Source: Clitopilus passeckerianus
Taxonomy: Eukaryota; Basidiomycota; Agaricomycetes; Agaricales; Entolomataceae
Length of the DNA stretch: 64,000 bases
Direction: 5' to 3'
NCBI GenBank assembly: GCA_944990035.1
Contig: CALYLX010000040.1
Span: 248,001 to 312,000 of the forward strand
Shown here one piece after another: positions 42,209-56,124 of this stretch. The notes beneath the pieces are model-generated. The model saw nothing but the letters and a program-made list of their open reading frames with translations. It did not search any database and had not been told where the DNA came from. A program made the translations under genes and the position numbers. Position 1 is the stretch's first letter; every line of letters begins with the position of its first letter.

Positions 42209-44609
42209 ATGTCTTTCACTTCACAGATCATCACGCTCCCCGAGATCCCTGAGCTCTACGATCTCAACTTTCTCGATGTCCTGCTCCCACCGAAGACTGA
42301 GAAAGATGTGGACATGGCGGACGATGCTACAGTGGCAACCAGCACTGCCGTGAATACCCCATCTAACCCTATGATCGATGCTCTTAATAAACTGGAGTCG
42401 GATACGGAAGATAAGATGTATACTGCCAAAGGCGCTCAGGCGTATTCGACCACTGGATCTGCCACACTCGATGCTTTCCAGCTTCTGGAGAGCAAGCGCA
42501 CGAAGGATGACTTCTATGGATGCTTGGATAGGGCTTGGGAGGAGGATCCAGAGCTCACGCTGAGGATCGTATGGAATACGCGGAGTATTCATGATGGGAA
42601 GGGTGATAAAGAGCTTTTCTACAAGTAAGTCATAACCAATCCCTGGCTCGGCCACAGATACTGATCATATGCGTGCTTTTTCTAGCGCTTTCGGCTGGCT
42701 TCTCGAGAAGCATCCACGAACGGCCATCACGAACCTCCCACTACTCATCTCGCCCGTCTGCACTAAAGGCAAGGCCGTTGAAGGCGAGGAGGCTGTAGGA
42801 CTATCTCATGGATACTGGAAGGACCTCCTGAACATCCTAGCGCTCGTTACCCTCGGCCAACTAGGCGATCCTGTTGCCGCCCCCAAATTCCTCCACTCCG
42901 AGAAAGAGAAATACACCTACCCCAACAGACGGCAGCGAAAAGCGGCGAAGAAGGGAACGGACCCGCAGGAGAACATTCGTATTTCTCTTGAGAAGGATAA
43001 GGAAAGGGCTGAGGCAGCTGCAAAGGCTCGACAGGAGAACCACAAGGCGAACTACGACAACCTTGAGGCGAAGCTCAAAGAGCCCGCTTACCGCGCCCTG
43101 TACATTGCCATTGCTCGACTATTCTCCGAGGCACTTTCCAAGGATATATGCGCGCTTGAGGAGTTCAATGAGCTGAAGACCTTCGATGACGTCGACGGGA
43201 AGACCAAGAAATCTCCTCAACTCACCCTCGTTGGGAAATGGGCTCCTACCCCTCTCTGCGCTCACGATAAAGTCACGAATATCGCCACCGCCATTGCTCT
43301 GCTTCTTCGGAAAGCCCAAACCCCCTCTCATTACCCCACCTCACTCAACAAGCCCGATATCGACCCCCACGCTTCCGTCTCTATCCTCCGCTCCTTCTAC
43401 CAACGCTGGGTCCTGACACCTCTCCGTAAAGCCGCCCTGGTCCCAGAACCGATGATGTCTGGGAAGAAGTGGAAGGAGATCAAGTACAACCGCGTCAGCT
43501 CCAAATGTATGCAGATCAACAAGGACAAGTTCTTCGAGCACGATCCGGAGGGGTTCGAGAAGTACCTCACCGCTGTCGAGTCGGGGAAGAAGACGATTTC
43601 AGGGGCTACGCTTTGGCCGCACGAGTTGCTTGCTGAGGCTGTCAGTGCTGGCGCACTTGTCGACTACAAGGAGCCGGAGGTGAAGGAGGGAGGGAAGTTG
43701 AAGATTGGGGATGTGAAGAAAAAGTTGGCGAAGGCGAGGGCGGAGCCGACGTTGAGGGTTATTGAGGGGCAGTGGAAGACGTTGATTGGGAGGTTGAAGG
43801 AGAGCGGGGCACTGGATAATTGCCTCGCTGTATGCGACGTTTCTGGCTCGATGGGTGGAATTGAACCTTCGACCAAGATGCCGAAGCGGCTGAGCGATGT
43901 GGAGCCCATTTATCCCGCTGTCGCTTTGTCTTTGGTGCTCTCCAACCTTGCGAAGCCGCCGTTCAATAATGGATTCATCACGTTCTCGGCGCAGCCGGAG
44001 TATATCAAGTTGGATCTGGAGAAACCTCTGCATGTTGTGGCGAATGAGATGGTGAAGACGAGTTGGGGTATGACGACGAATTTCCATTCGGTGTTTGTGG
44101 ATTTGCTGCTCCCACTGGCGGTGAAGAACAACATCAAGAACGAGGATATGATCAAGCGCCTCTTCGTCTTCTCCGATATGCAGTTCGATTCTGCGAACGC
44201 CTCTTCGCCCGTGGCTCAGGGGTACTACGCACGACAGCCAGACCAGGCTGAGGTTCTGCAGGCGCAGTTGCAGAGTGGGTGGGAGACGAATTATGATGCG
44301 ATTGAGAAGGTGTATAAGGAGGCGGGGTATGATGTTCCGGAGTTGGTTTTCTGGGATTTGGCGAATCATGGGACTGTGCAGGCGAAGGCGGATAGGAAGG
44401 GGGTGGCGATGATGAATGGGTTGAGTCCGGCGATGTTGAAGGTGTTTATGGGTGAGGAGGTGGTAGAGGAGGAGGAGTGGGAGGGGATTGGTGAGGATGG
44501 GGAGACGGTGGTTGTTGAGAAGAAGAAAGAGGACGAGTTTAATCCAGTTAATGTTATGAAGAAGGCGGTGGGGAGGAAGAGCTTTGAGGGGTTGGTTGTC
44601 GTTGATTGA
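42209..44609 (+). CDS. DUF2828-family protein with VWA-like domain
   Basis: Exons 42209-42624 and 42686-44609 give 779 residues. It belongs to the DUF2828 family found in fungi and plants. The first half (LDRAWEEDPELTLRIVWNTRSIHDGKGDKE and onward) is helical, like a TROVE or HEAT-type region. The second half contains CDVSGSMGG, the DxSxS metal-binding motif of von Willebrand A domains, followed by FSDMQFDSA, another expected VWA strand, and VFWDLANHG near the C-terminus. A charged Lys/Glu segment (about residues 230-260) sits between. There is no signal peptide, so it is cytosolic or nuclear. By analogy to TROVE-VWA proteins such as Ro60 an RNA-binding role is possible, but this is inference. 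A broken copy lies about 4.5 kb to the left. Confidence 0.88.
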
Positions 44610-45326
44610 GGAGAAAGATGCGACTATGGACGCTTGCTGTACATTACTTCATTCTTCGCATTAACCCCCCAAACATAAAAGTAACAATAGTTTCTGTAAT
44701 TCTAGTTTGCAGGTATATTAGCCATATACCCCAACAGCGTAAATCAATTGTACTGTATCATTTTTCCCCACCCGGCTGAACTTCATCAAAAGAAACGTCC
44801 GTCCAAGCCCAGGTCGTGGATCGACAGTACGATCATGATTGGTCCCTCTTCGCCTCCGGTAATCTTTGCTCTATCTTCACGGACGCAATGGTAGGCGCGG
44901 GCATGAAAGGGGAGCGCTCGCCAAGATTAGATATGACATCATGGTGCTTCCATATACCCTCCTCCGCTCCCGAACAATGCTTCATGAGGCCGCCGGAAAG
45001 TCTGATAGACGTTTGCTAGTGTGCAAAGATACCGAGGCAGGCCGAAGTGCGGTTTTCGGCTTGTTCAGAGGGTGGTGATGCGGGGATCTAAGGAGGTTGG
45101 GTCGACTCGGACAAGGCAAAGACGGGGCATGGTAGTATCGGACTGTATATTGTGGGTAGAGAGAACCGCAAGAGACTTCAAAGATTGTGCGACATCATAG
45201 AGTTACAGATAGATAGATACGTTGATTGTATTGTCCAAGAATAATTCACTGTTCCAGAAAAAAACGAGATAAGCATATCCTAGACTAATCTTTCTCATCA
45301 CGGTCTCATCGCCAAATGCTCTACCC
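44610..45326. other. Convergent intergenic region
   Basis: 3' flanks of the DUF2828 gene (+) and the GGPP synthase gene (-). Nothing else was seen. Confidence 0.6.
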
Positions 45327-46693
45327 TTACTCCTCCATCTTCGGCGGATCCACATGCAGCAGAGTCATAATCTTATCCAACCCAGGGTTACCCCCAAGCC
45401 GCTCAATCTCTTTCAACGTCTGTGATTCGAGCGAGTCCATAACTCCTTGTGTGTACTCGAAGGACTTGGTTCGGTTGCGGAGGTACTCGATAGTGTGGAT
45501 CTTGAGCGTTGGCGTGCTTGGGCGTTTCTGGAGGACGTCTGGGAGAGAAGGGTTAGATACGTTCATCTCGGGGTAAAGTACCAGAAAGGGTGAAAAGGTG
45601 GAGAGGACAGCGGCCTCTGGCGGACTCGGAAGGGGAGAGAAGAACTTACTAAGGATGTGCCGGTTCGAGGTATCAGCTTGGACGCCGTGAACGATTGGGA
45701 ACGAGAATTTTCCTTCGGTTAGATCTTCTGCGAAGCCTTTGTTCTTCTCATACTGAATGGATAGTCGGGGTCAGTAGGTGTTTGTATTAGAAGATAAGGG
45801 TACACCGACTTCTGTACTCTGCAAGTTCATCAGATCGTCTCTGATTTGGAAGTAGATGCCGATGAGGTTGACTAAGGGTATAAAGTCACTGGAAGAAATA
45901 GAAAATGTCAGAAAGACCAGAGTGGACAATGAGAAGGATGGAATACGTACACTCCAGTGTTGGTGGTCGCGCATGCCATCATGAGTTTGATGCCGATGCG
46001 TAGAAGACCGCCCGTCTCTAGAAAATTTCAACGAAATGATCATGAGTATCGAGTCCTCATCTCAAGTAATGAAAAAGCCACTAACTATTGTTAACCATGG
46101 AGATATACTCCTCCTCCGAAGGGCACGTCAACGAATCACGCCAAAGTAATTCCAGACCCTGCCCGCGATGCAGCGACAAAAGCTCCTCATTGACGATCGC
46201 GTCGAGATCGGGTGTGCGGACTGATCCCGGGGAGGGAGGACGGTATTCGCGGTTGAGGGCGTGCTCGTCGTCACGGAGTTTGAAGAGCTCTTGGAAGGCG
46301 AGGAAGAAGACGTAGTTGGCGGTGTTGATGGTTTGCGGGATACCGTAGATCTTGTGCGCGACGGGCTGGCCGCGGCGGAGTTGGGAGTCGTCTTCTATGT
46401 CGTCGACGCTGTGAAGAGGGTTGGGGTGAGTACGAGAAGGTGCATTGAGAGGAATTGTGAACGTACAGCAAGCTGGCAGCGTGAAGCATGTTGACGATCT
46501 TTGTGATGACGATCAGCTTATCAGCAGGGACATTCAACCAGACATTGAACGCGTCAATGAGCTTGCTGCGTATGTCTTTGCCGGGGTTGGAGGTGATGTA
46601 GGTGAACGGCTCAAGGATGGAAGCTTCATTCCGCCTCGACCAAGTATACTCCTCCTTGTGGAGTTTCTCAAGGATATTGTCGTAGCGAGACAT
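45327..46693 (-). CDS. Geranylgeranyl diphosphate synthase
   Basis: Makes C20 geranylgeranyl diphosphate from farnesyl diphosphate and isopentenyl diphosphate, for protein prenylation, carotenoids and diterpenes. Six exons on the minus strand: 46693-46467, 46408-46086, 46017-45951, 45888-45810, 45752-45650 and 45538-45327, giving 336 residues. The first aspartate-rich motif is [13 protein letters not shown] and the second is [12 protein letters not shown]. Supporting motifs are HAASLL before the first, MVNNKTGGLLR in the middle and [10 protein letters not shown] near the end. The short N-terminus without a transit peptide and the overall length fit the eukaryotic type III GGPP synthases (yeast Bts1 type). 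It is cytosolic. No terpene-cyclase neighbour is present, so a housekeeping role is most likely. It is divergent from UTP20 with a 740-base spacer. Confidence 0.93.
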
Positions 46694-47431
46694 TCTTGGT
46701 TTACGGTCGTATGGATCTGGAGTCTAGAGATGAAGATGAAGAGGGTATGAGTAACATGAACATGAGAATGACAGGGACATATATACCCACTGAGCGACCT
46801 TCCTCTTCTCCAGAAGGATAGGCGTGTGTGGTGTTCATGATTATGAGCCCGGTCTCAGATTAATCCCGTAAAATCCCACAAATATCAAATTTAATATGCC
46901 CTCTCGCTTAGCCGATGTGGTAGCGCCTCAAGTGGGCGTCAAGGTACTTAGGTGATCCACAAGTTCAGTGACCAAAGATGGTGGAGATATGATTGAAATG
47001 GTGGCAATAGCAGAATATGGTATAGGATCTGAGTAACTTTGGGCGCTTGGAGCCACTAGTGTTCAGCCGTGATAAGCCTTTGGTTACGGGGAGAAGCGGC
47101 AGAGGGAGCTTCTTATAGATTCGTCGTTTTGTAGGTCCCGCGATGACCGTAGCGTAGACAAGAAAACGATGGAAAGAGGTCAAGACAGACCACAGCTGCG
47201 GCTCAGTCCAACTGCTGTCATTCAGTATCAAAGGCGGTGCCAGCGCTTACGGTAATCTCGGCCCGTGGACAAGGAAGCGGTTTGTTATGCAACGCCATGA
47301 GATCCAAACAAAGGGCCAAAATTTCGGACTTGGCATGGTTTGGTCGCCAAATTTGGTAGCTGAACGTGGTTCCTCGAGAAAACGACGCTCCTATTGCCTT
47401 CAGGAAGGTTGGAAGCAGCGACGACGGCACC
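46694..47431. other. Divergent promoter region (GGPP synthase / UTP20)
   Basis: Shared 5' region of two housekeeping genes. No obvious TATA box was found close to either start. No coding sequence was recognised. Confidence 0.5.
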
Positions 47432-50400
47432 ATGGACGACATGGACGTTGACCATGAAGACCAGCCCAGGGTCAAGCGGTTCAAGGTGTGTAACCTGAAT
47501 TCCAGGCGAGCCATGCAAGGAACTGATGGGCGTTCATTTAGCACCAATCTTATAACGAAATCCTGAAAGATGTGCATCCAACTGCTGCACACAACCAGCA
47601 GCGACTCGACGTTGAACTCGAGGTGAGCTTAGCCGGTTAACTCTGCCACATTAATGTTTCTAAGGCTGCGAACTATCTGCAGGAAAATGATTCGAATTTT
47701 CACCAAGCACTGGACCACTGGAGGCAGCTCAATCTCGCTCCCAGTTTCATCTCTTTTGCGAAGAAAGCAGACCCATTGTCCGCGTCCATGCCCTTGTTGC
47801 TTCACAACTGGAAGGAAATCACGGATCTATGGATAGCTGCATTCGAAGTTGCAGACGATGAAGGCTTGAGAGCTTTACTCGAGTATGTTCCCTGCTAATG
47901 CATCATCGGACAATGCTAACAATTTATTCTATAGTCTACTCCAAAAGATAGCACACGACCTCCGAACGACACTCTCGCCCATATATTCCTCCCTGGTGAC
48001 CCGACTTCTCGCACTCCTCCCACGTGCAATCAGCCCACCGGCTCTCCAGGCCCTCCTTGACACTCTTGGAGCGCTATTCAAGTATCTGCTCATCCCTTCC
48101 ACGAGTGATGAGCTGCTGAAGCAAACATGGACTGCCTTACGGGAAACTTTACCAAAATGTTTGCCAGAGATCCAGAGAGCCACAGCAGAAGTTTGGGGCA
48201 ACATTCTACGGAGATTCAAGACCTCTATGCGAGATAATGCCGTAACATTGCTTGCTTCAGAACTGGAGGGTATTGAAGATGCAAGCGCATGGGCTATTGT
48301 TTCGGCTTGCAAGGTGACCATCATTCCTCTCCATGTTGCTCCGGGTATTCATTTATATTGACTCTTTGCAATGAATAGTCTGTCTCTCAAACTCTGCATA
48401 CCGCCACCGGATCCATTCTTCTGGCTATACTCCGGCACCATATCAATGCTGAGAACTCAAAACCGTCGTTTACACTCCTCCGACGAACGACTACGGCGCT
48501 AATACATCATGTCAAAAAGGCTGAGCAGTTCGCCCCGGTGGCGGATTTACTCATCAAGGAGTTCATCGCATGCCCAAAATCATTAGTAGGCATGAATGAA
48601 GCAGAGTTAGACAAGCTTCTTCGATGGCTTGAAATCCTTGCTATCCCCTGTGCTGTGCGGCAGGGTTCTCGAATGAGTCGTAAGTCAATTTCTCTTCCTG
48701 TTCTGTGTTTGAACATTCTTAACCGTGCTTCGACAGAATCTCAATTAGCTCGAATATTCACGGAATGTTCAAAAATTCCAATCGCGTCTTCCCTGCAAGC
48801 CTCCCTCCTCCGGTTCACAACTTCCATCTTCACCGCCTCAGAAATGCAGCTATGGCTTGGACCAGGATACAAGTTCCTTCAACGCACATGGGCACAATGC
48901 GCGTCTCCTTCTACGTCCTCATTAGAGGCAGGTGCCAAGGATGGTTTCTCCTTCGCACTCGCATTCAACACGGCTCTGGCTGAGCTCAACTGGGGCGGCT
49001 GGAAACTCGTTGCCCTACCTCAGCTACTGAAGGTGACCTCGTCTCAAGAGATGTTGGATATGGATCCCGCGAGGATGGCGAGGTTCTTATCTGAAGTCAG
49101 GAGGTGCAAGAAGGTTAATGAGAAGGAGGCGGATTTAGTTTGGAGGGAGAGGGTCGGGGCTTGGGTTAAGGCAAGGTTGGAAGGATGGGAGGGTGGGGAT
49201 GTTGCGAAGGTTGGTTTGGGATTCAATTTTGCTGTTAGGAAGAGGTGCTGATGATGGTCAACAGGAAACGGAACTTGACGACTTGCTTACGATTTCGGCT
49301 ATGTTTTCGTCTGGGGTTGCTCAGCCTATCATCAACATCATCAACCGGACTATTGAATCACCGCAGGATATGGAAAATCTCAGCGAAGGACAGTCCGCGT
49401 GGGTCGTCGGCGCCTGCATGCGAGGTCTGGAGAAGATGGATGCCAAGCAATGGGAAGATAAAGTTGACTTGACGGGTTGGACGAGAAAGTGTATGGCTAG
49501 GTGGGGTGGAGAAAGTGAGGTATTAGGTGGACTATATGCGCTTGCTCAGGCAAGGTAAACCCATTTTTGTTGCTTCAAGAATCACAATACTCACGAATTG
49601 TTCATAACAGCCCTGCGAAGAAACGAACGCCAGTCCCGCTAGAAGAGATTTATCCTCATTCACAAACGTCATTACTCTCGCACTCCCGTGCGCTACGGCT
49701 AAACACTCTACGGTTGCTCAGCTCTTCGCTAGTGCAGTCACCACCTGGAATATCGGATGTCGTTAAGCGATGTCTGCAGGGAGAAGAAGTGCCGCTGGAC
49801 GTCCAAGGAGTCCGGGAAAGGGTGTTGAGGATCGGGAGATTGGGTCCCATGCTGAAGGACGACGATGAATTTGGTGCAGATGTTAGCATACGGTGGCTCA
49901 TTGGTTGGTATTTTCTACGATATTCTACGAAAGCATGCTAACCAAGAACATATTACAGCCCAACTCAAGGTCAACCTTCGCCCAATATGGTCCCCTGCCA
50001 CAGGTGCTATTTCCTTTCTCGCGGAGAGATTTGGAGATCTCGTCTGGAAGCTTGTGTTCCTTGAGGTTACTCAAATTAATGAGGGCCGGGATGTGGGGTC
50101 AGGGTCGTCCTCTGATATGGATCAGGATGGTGTGGATGAGCTAGATGATGTGTGGGAAGAGGAACGGTCATGGAGAGATCCTTCTGCTCATAAACTGCGG
50201 GAAGCTATAGGAAAGACCCTAGACGACAAGTATGCTCAAAGAGAGCTTGTTAAGGTATAGTTGTCGATCTCGTCATTGATCATCCGTCGCTAACTTCAAC
50301 TTCAAGTCTCGGGTACCTAACGAACGTCTAGATATCCGGTCATACGAGACCCAGCTGCTAGGCGCGCTGCGAGAATGTTCTCATCTTGCAGAGAAGCATA

Positions 50401-53400
50401 ACAGGGAGCTGGTGCCATATTTCCTGTCATTGGCGGGTCCAGACGTCACTACGAAGATCCAGCGCTCGTCCCTATCCGCATGGCTCACATTGTTCGGCAA
50501 ATTTACCAACCCGAAAGCACTTCATTCTACCGACACGCTTCTTCCCTTATGGCAATCCCTCCTCTCACATCCCGACCGGGCTCTCCAACAACTGGCACTT
50601 TCATGCTTGTTGACGTACAAGTCACCCCATCTTCTACTTCACCAAGATAAATTACGCGGATTGCTCGACGAGACAAGATGGAGAGACGAGCTGACGACAC
50701 TGGACTTCTCGTCTATCGATCCTCCCGGTCGTTCAGCATTCGTGGATGTTACAATTCGACTCCTGTTCGGTATCATGCTGGAGAAGAAGGGCAGGTCAAG
50801 AGGCGCAGATAGGCGTGCTGCTGTGCTAAGCACCCTTGCCGGCTGTACAGATGATGAGCTACATTTGCTCATTGACTTGATGCTCCAGCCTCTCGGATCC
50901 CATCATTCCGCAAGGAGGGACGAGCTCTTCGTTATTGTGGACGTGGATCAAAATGTGTCGGACAAGCAGCAAGTCGGGTTCTTGAACCTGCTTGGCGATG
51001 TGCTCAAGAACTTGGGCTCAAAGCTTGTGGCTTATTGGCCTGCTTTGATTGGGGTTACCGTCGACTTGATCGCGAACGCCCAGCGTAGGATTGGAGGCGC
51101 TTTACAGGAAATAGAGGACCAGGACGGGGGAGGTGAAGAAGATGAGCTGGACGAAGAATCGACATCAACATCGGCCTCCAGAGTCGTTCGCTCGATCAGG
51201 CAGCTCGGCCTCAAGCGATTCGCAGATTTCTTCCGACAACCCGTCACCATTGATTTCGCCCCATACGTCGCACCTGCATTTCCCGCATTCATCACACCTC
51301 GCCTAGCCTCATTGGACGTCGAGAGCACGCAAGCTCCTTCCGCATTGCTGGAACTGTTTTTCACCTGGAGTTGTGAGGAGGAATTTGTGCAATTCCTGTG
51401 GAAGTACGATGTTGCTGTGCTTCCCAATATCTATGGATGCTTGGTAGCACCTAGCGTCAAGCCAGTGGTCATCATGCGGGTTTTCGACATTGTCGACCGC
51501 TTGACGTCATATTCTACATTAAACAAGAGCATCCGGGACGAAGTCGTCAAACCCCACGTTTCCCTCCTGCTCACACATCTGGGCAGCCTCATCCAGCAAA
51601 CAAAAGGGACGGCTATTGGTACACCTCTAGCTCAACGACAGATCAGGATCCTCTCTGATATCGCGCAATATTGTACCAACTCCCAGCAAGCATCCGCACT
51701 CCTTACACTGATCCTCCCCCTCCTCAAACGACCATCAAAACTCGTTGCAGAGAAGGTCAAAGCTGATCTTCTGAAGACCGTTGCGGACCTCATACCACAG
51801 ACCCACGATTTAGCCGACCGGAGCTCTGAAATCTATGAGCTCGTATATCGACTTCTTTCCTCCCTTTTCGCCACCGTTCGTTCACGGAATGCACGCATTA
51901 ACCTTGTCATGGCGTTCGCCTCATTAGCCGTCGTCGACACAGAACTAGGTTCTTTGTCCGAGCTTCTGGCAGCCCTTAACGCATACTCTATCAAGCGGAT
52001 GGACGAGCCCAACTTTGAAGCTCGACTCAAGGCATTCATCCAGCTCAACGACAACGCCTTCCACACCCTGTCATGGTCGGATTGGTTACCCCTCCTCCAC
52101 AACATGCTTCATCACATTCAAGACCCTGACGAGCTCACGATCAGAAATAACGCCTCCCTTTCAATGCGGCATTTCGTTGACATTGTCGTTGCTCAACCGG
52201 GCAGCAAATTTGAGGAGACATTTTCCACTGTCCTCTATCCTGGGATCAAGAATACACTGCATTCCAAGCACGAGATGGTCCGATCAGAAATACTTGGAGT
52301 CCTCGCATATGCTGTCCAGAAATGTGACAACATCGCATCGTTGCAGGAGATGAAAATATTACTTGCCAACGGGGATGAAGAGGTCAATTTCTTCAACAAT
52401 GTCCTCCACGTGCAGCTTCATAGGCGATCTCGGGCACTCCGACGCTTCGCAGATTATTGCGACGAGGGCTCTATTCGGAGCAGCACCCTTGAAGACATTT
52501 TCGTGCCACTCATCGGCTACTATATCGTCCATCCTTCTACCAGTGATCACCATTTGGTCAATGATGCAATCCTTACCTTGGGGCGAACGGCGAAGCATCT
52601 CAACTGGCGTGGTTACTATAATTTGGTTCAGAAATATCTCAAGTTGACACGCGCCAAGGATGAATCGGAACGCGTCTATGTCCGTACATTGGTATCGCTC
52701 CTGGATAACTTCCACTTCCCCATGGACGACACGGCCAAGGATATTCCGGATGTACCACCAGTGGATGAAGTAGAGACCGGTGTAGACGAACCCCTCGACC
52801 CTGCCGTCGAGGCACCGGAACCACCTACCGCGCAAAACGAACTCGTTCGGTCAGCGACACAAACTGTCCGCATTTCCGACGCCGTCAACACCCGCCTCCT
52901 TCCCAGCCTGCTGAATCACCTTGAAACCCACAACGCAGAAACGGATGACAATGCAAGAATACCCATTTCCATTGGTATCGTGACCGTGGCCAAACACTTA
53001 CCAGCAGCTCAGCGAGAAACTCAAATCACGCGACTCCTTACTATCCTCAGCCAGATTCTACGTAGCAGATCGCAAGAAACTCGCGACTTGGTTCGTGACG
53101 CCCTCTGCCGTATTGCGGTTGCATTGGGTCCATCATTCCTTCCCCTTATGTTCAAGGAACTACGAGCAGCGCTTCTCCGTGGGCCCCACCTTCACATCCT
53201 TGCATACGTTGTACATGCAATCATTGTACATGTCACCTCAGGAGACCATGCATCATCATTTAAAACTCTTGATGATTGCGTGAATGATGTGGCTTTTGTA
53301 TCGGCAGAGGTCATTTTTGGAGAATCCGGGAAAGATGTACAGTCCGAAGATTTCAAGACGAAGATGCGAGAAGTTAGGACCTCTGCCTCGAAGGGCTTAG

Positions 53401-55947
53401 ATTCCTTCGCGACCATCTCAAAGTTTATAACCTCGCTCAAAATCAGCAGCCTGTTCGCACCGTTACGATCCATCATGCACGAAACGGAGTCACTCAAAGT
53501 GATGAACTTGGTTGAAGAGGTGCTGAAGCGAACGGCTAGCGGATTAAATAGCAATGAACATCTCGTTCCCGCCGAGCTCCTTGTCCTTTGCAATGCCCTT
53601 ATCAGCCAGAATGCTCGCTTTCTCAAGCAAACGCCTGCAAAGCGCGGTAGAGGTCCGAAGGGCGACGCTATCGTTCAGGTTAAGCGTCAACAAGAGCTTA
53701 GGACTGACCATTTCTCCAACAATTCATACCGGTGCGTACGATTTATTCCTATACAAACTCTGTTCTCACAAAACTTTTAGTTTCGTTTCGTTTGGCCTCG
53801 ACCTCTTCCAAACTGCTTTACGTCGGAATCGTTTTGATTTCCATGACACCAAGATTCTGGCCCGCCTGGATGCCATGGTGGCACCTCTCGGAAACGCGCT
53901 GTATTCCACAAATGCCTCTGTTTTGATTGTAGCTTCCCGTTGTGCGGCGAGCTTGGCAAAATGTCCACTCAAATCACTGGACAAGAGCCTGCCTGTCTAC
54001 ATCTCCCAGCTCCTTGACATTCTTCGACAAGCCGGAAACACCGAGTCCGAGCTGGCGCAGACCGCCCTGAAGTCGCTCGCCACTATCCTTCGTGATGGAC
54101 CTGCCGTCCAAGTGAAGGAGAAAGACCTTGTGTTCCTACTCGAGGTCATCACTCCGGAGTTGGAGGAACCCGAACGCCAGGCATCAGCCTTCTCAATGCT
54201 GAGAGCTATTGTGGCGCGCAAGTTTGTTGTTCCCGAAATCTACGACACAATGGACAAAGTCTCCGAGATCATGGTGACCAGCCAATCGACTCAGGTACAA
54301 GAACTGTGCCGAGGGGTTCTCCTACAGTTCCTACTTGACTATCCTCAAGGCAAGGGCCGCCTAAGGAAACAAATGACCTTCCTTGCACAAAACTTATCCT
54401 ATGTGCACGAAGCGGGTCGGAAATCAGTCATGGAACTTCTTGGAGCCGTCATTGCAAAGTTCCAAGATAATCTCATCAGAGAATACGGAGATCTACTCTT
54501 CGTGGCCTTGGTTATGGTCGTTGCAAACGATGAATCGTCCAAATGCAGGGAAATGGCGGCAGCTCTCATCAAGACATTATTCGTTCGACTTGATGACGAG
54601 AAACGCAGAATCCTCCTGTCCCACTTACACTCGTGGGCATCACAAGGAGAACGGCCTCAACTTCCCCGTGTGTCCTCCCAGGTGTACGGCTTCATCGTCG
54701 ACATCCTACAGGTGGACGCCAGCCCATATATCAATAACATTCTTGACGACCTCAATGCCGCGTTAGACCGAAGCACTCAAGGAATGGCTACCTCGGACAA
54801 TCAAGATGAAGAAGCCATGATGGAGATCGAACTGGATTGGCAGGGACCATACAACGCTCTTATCTCACTTACGAAGATCACGCGGGTCTTCAGTGAATTC
54901 ACCTCTGACGAAGATCGAATTGTTTGGAAACACGTCGTCGGCCACCTTCTCTTCCCACATGCCTGGGTTCGCCTTGCTGCGTGTCGCCTCCTGGGTATTC
55001 TTTTTACGTCAGTCTCCGTACAACGTCCCAGTCAAACTCTCTACACCCCCACACATCCCCTCTCCTCTCACGGCATCCAGGAGGCCGCAGTCAAGCTCAC
55101 CAATCAATTGAAGAGCGAGCATCTTGACGAATCGTTAGCATTGCAAATCGTCAAAAATCTGTTCTATATCGGCAAATGCTTCTACCTCGAGGTCGGTGAC
55201 CAGGAAGGCGGCTCCCTGCCAGACGAAGCTGAAGGAGGCCTGGAGGACGTACAGGAGCCCGATAACAACGTGAAGGAGAAGTCGCTTCCTTGGCTATTCT
55301 CAAATCTCTCCTTTCAAATTCGGTCAGCTCAGATCGCCAGGAGAAACCGCAAATCCAACCAGGTTAGTCCGATCTCCTTCAGACCACGATTTGAATCTCA
55401 AACTTCACAGGAAAATTGGCATCATCGTCCCCTTTCTGCTTTGCGATGGTTTGCCGCGATGGTTGCGCACATGGACACCGCCCACTTGGAACGCTTTTTG
55501 ATGCACATTCTGTCGCCTGTGTATCGACTAATTGAGGAAGATATCATTCGAGATCCACACATGGGTACGTGCTGCTTTGCTTGTTTTTCTCACCGTGATC
55601 TGACCAAAGTATCTGCAGACGAGTTGAAGACGCTCGCAACGGAGCTGCAGGATCTTGTTCAGTCGAAAGTTGGCACGACCAAGTTCTCCGCCGTGTACAA
55701 CCAGATTCGACAGAACGTTCTCGCCATTCGAAGAGATAGGAAGAATGAGAAAGCTGTGCGAGAAGCTCGTGACCCAGAAGCAGCTGCCAAGCGCAGGATC
55801 AGTCGAAATGTTGGAAAGAAAGAGAGTAAGAAAAGGAAGCAGAAGATGCTGGCGTAGGTCTTGACCCATTTTCTCATTAAACATTGCTAATCACCATCGA
55901 TATTCAGCGACATGCACGGGAGCCTTAAGCGGAGGAGGCAAGACTAG
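47432..55947 (+). CDS. UTP20: U3 snoRNP / small-subunit processome component UTP20
   Basis: A very large HEAT-repeat protein of the nucleolar small-subunit processome, needed for 18S rRNA maturation. The ATG at 47432 starts MDDMDVDHEDQPRVKRFK, joined over an intron to HQSYNEILKDVHPTAAHN, the typical UTP20 opening. The protein then runs through many exons with short introns, including long ones such as 50412 to about 53730 and 53780 to about 55360. I estimate about 2,600 residues, in line with fungal UTP20 (about 2,500). The middle carries the DRIM-type region (DEVVKPHVSLLLTHLGSLIQ and on) and the C-terminus is strongly basic (KKESKKRKQKMLA then KRRRQD), probably nucleolar targeting. An alternative end is the stop at 55855-55857 directly inside a gtaggt donor. 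I favour splicing to the last exon ending at 55947. It is convergent with GCN1, about 180 bases apart. Confidence 0.9.
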
Positions 55948-56124
55948 TCAGACCATGAAGCTTGATGCTCCATATATCTTCCGAACCGTACGAATCACGA
56001 CCAGTAATGATTAGAAGATCTCTTTATTCAATCGTACATAGAGCATTGTACTATATGGCAAATTGCAAGTGTAATTATACATGTTCCGCGTGCATGAGGT
56101 CGGGGTCGCAAGTGCAAAAGTTTA

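Noticed and set aside
43599..44369. 256-codon minus-strand frame inside the DUF2828 gene
   Set aside because: It is the complement shadow of the real coding exon, with Arg/Leu-rich composition typical of such shadows.
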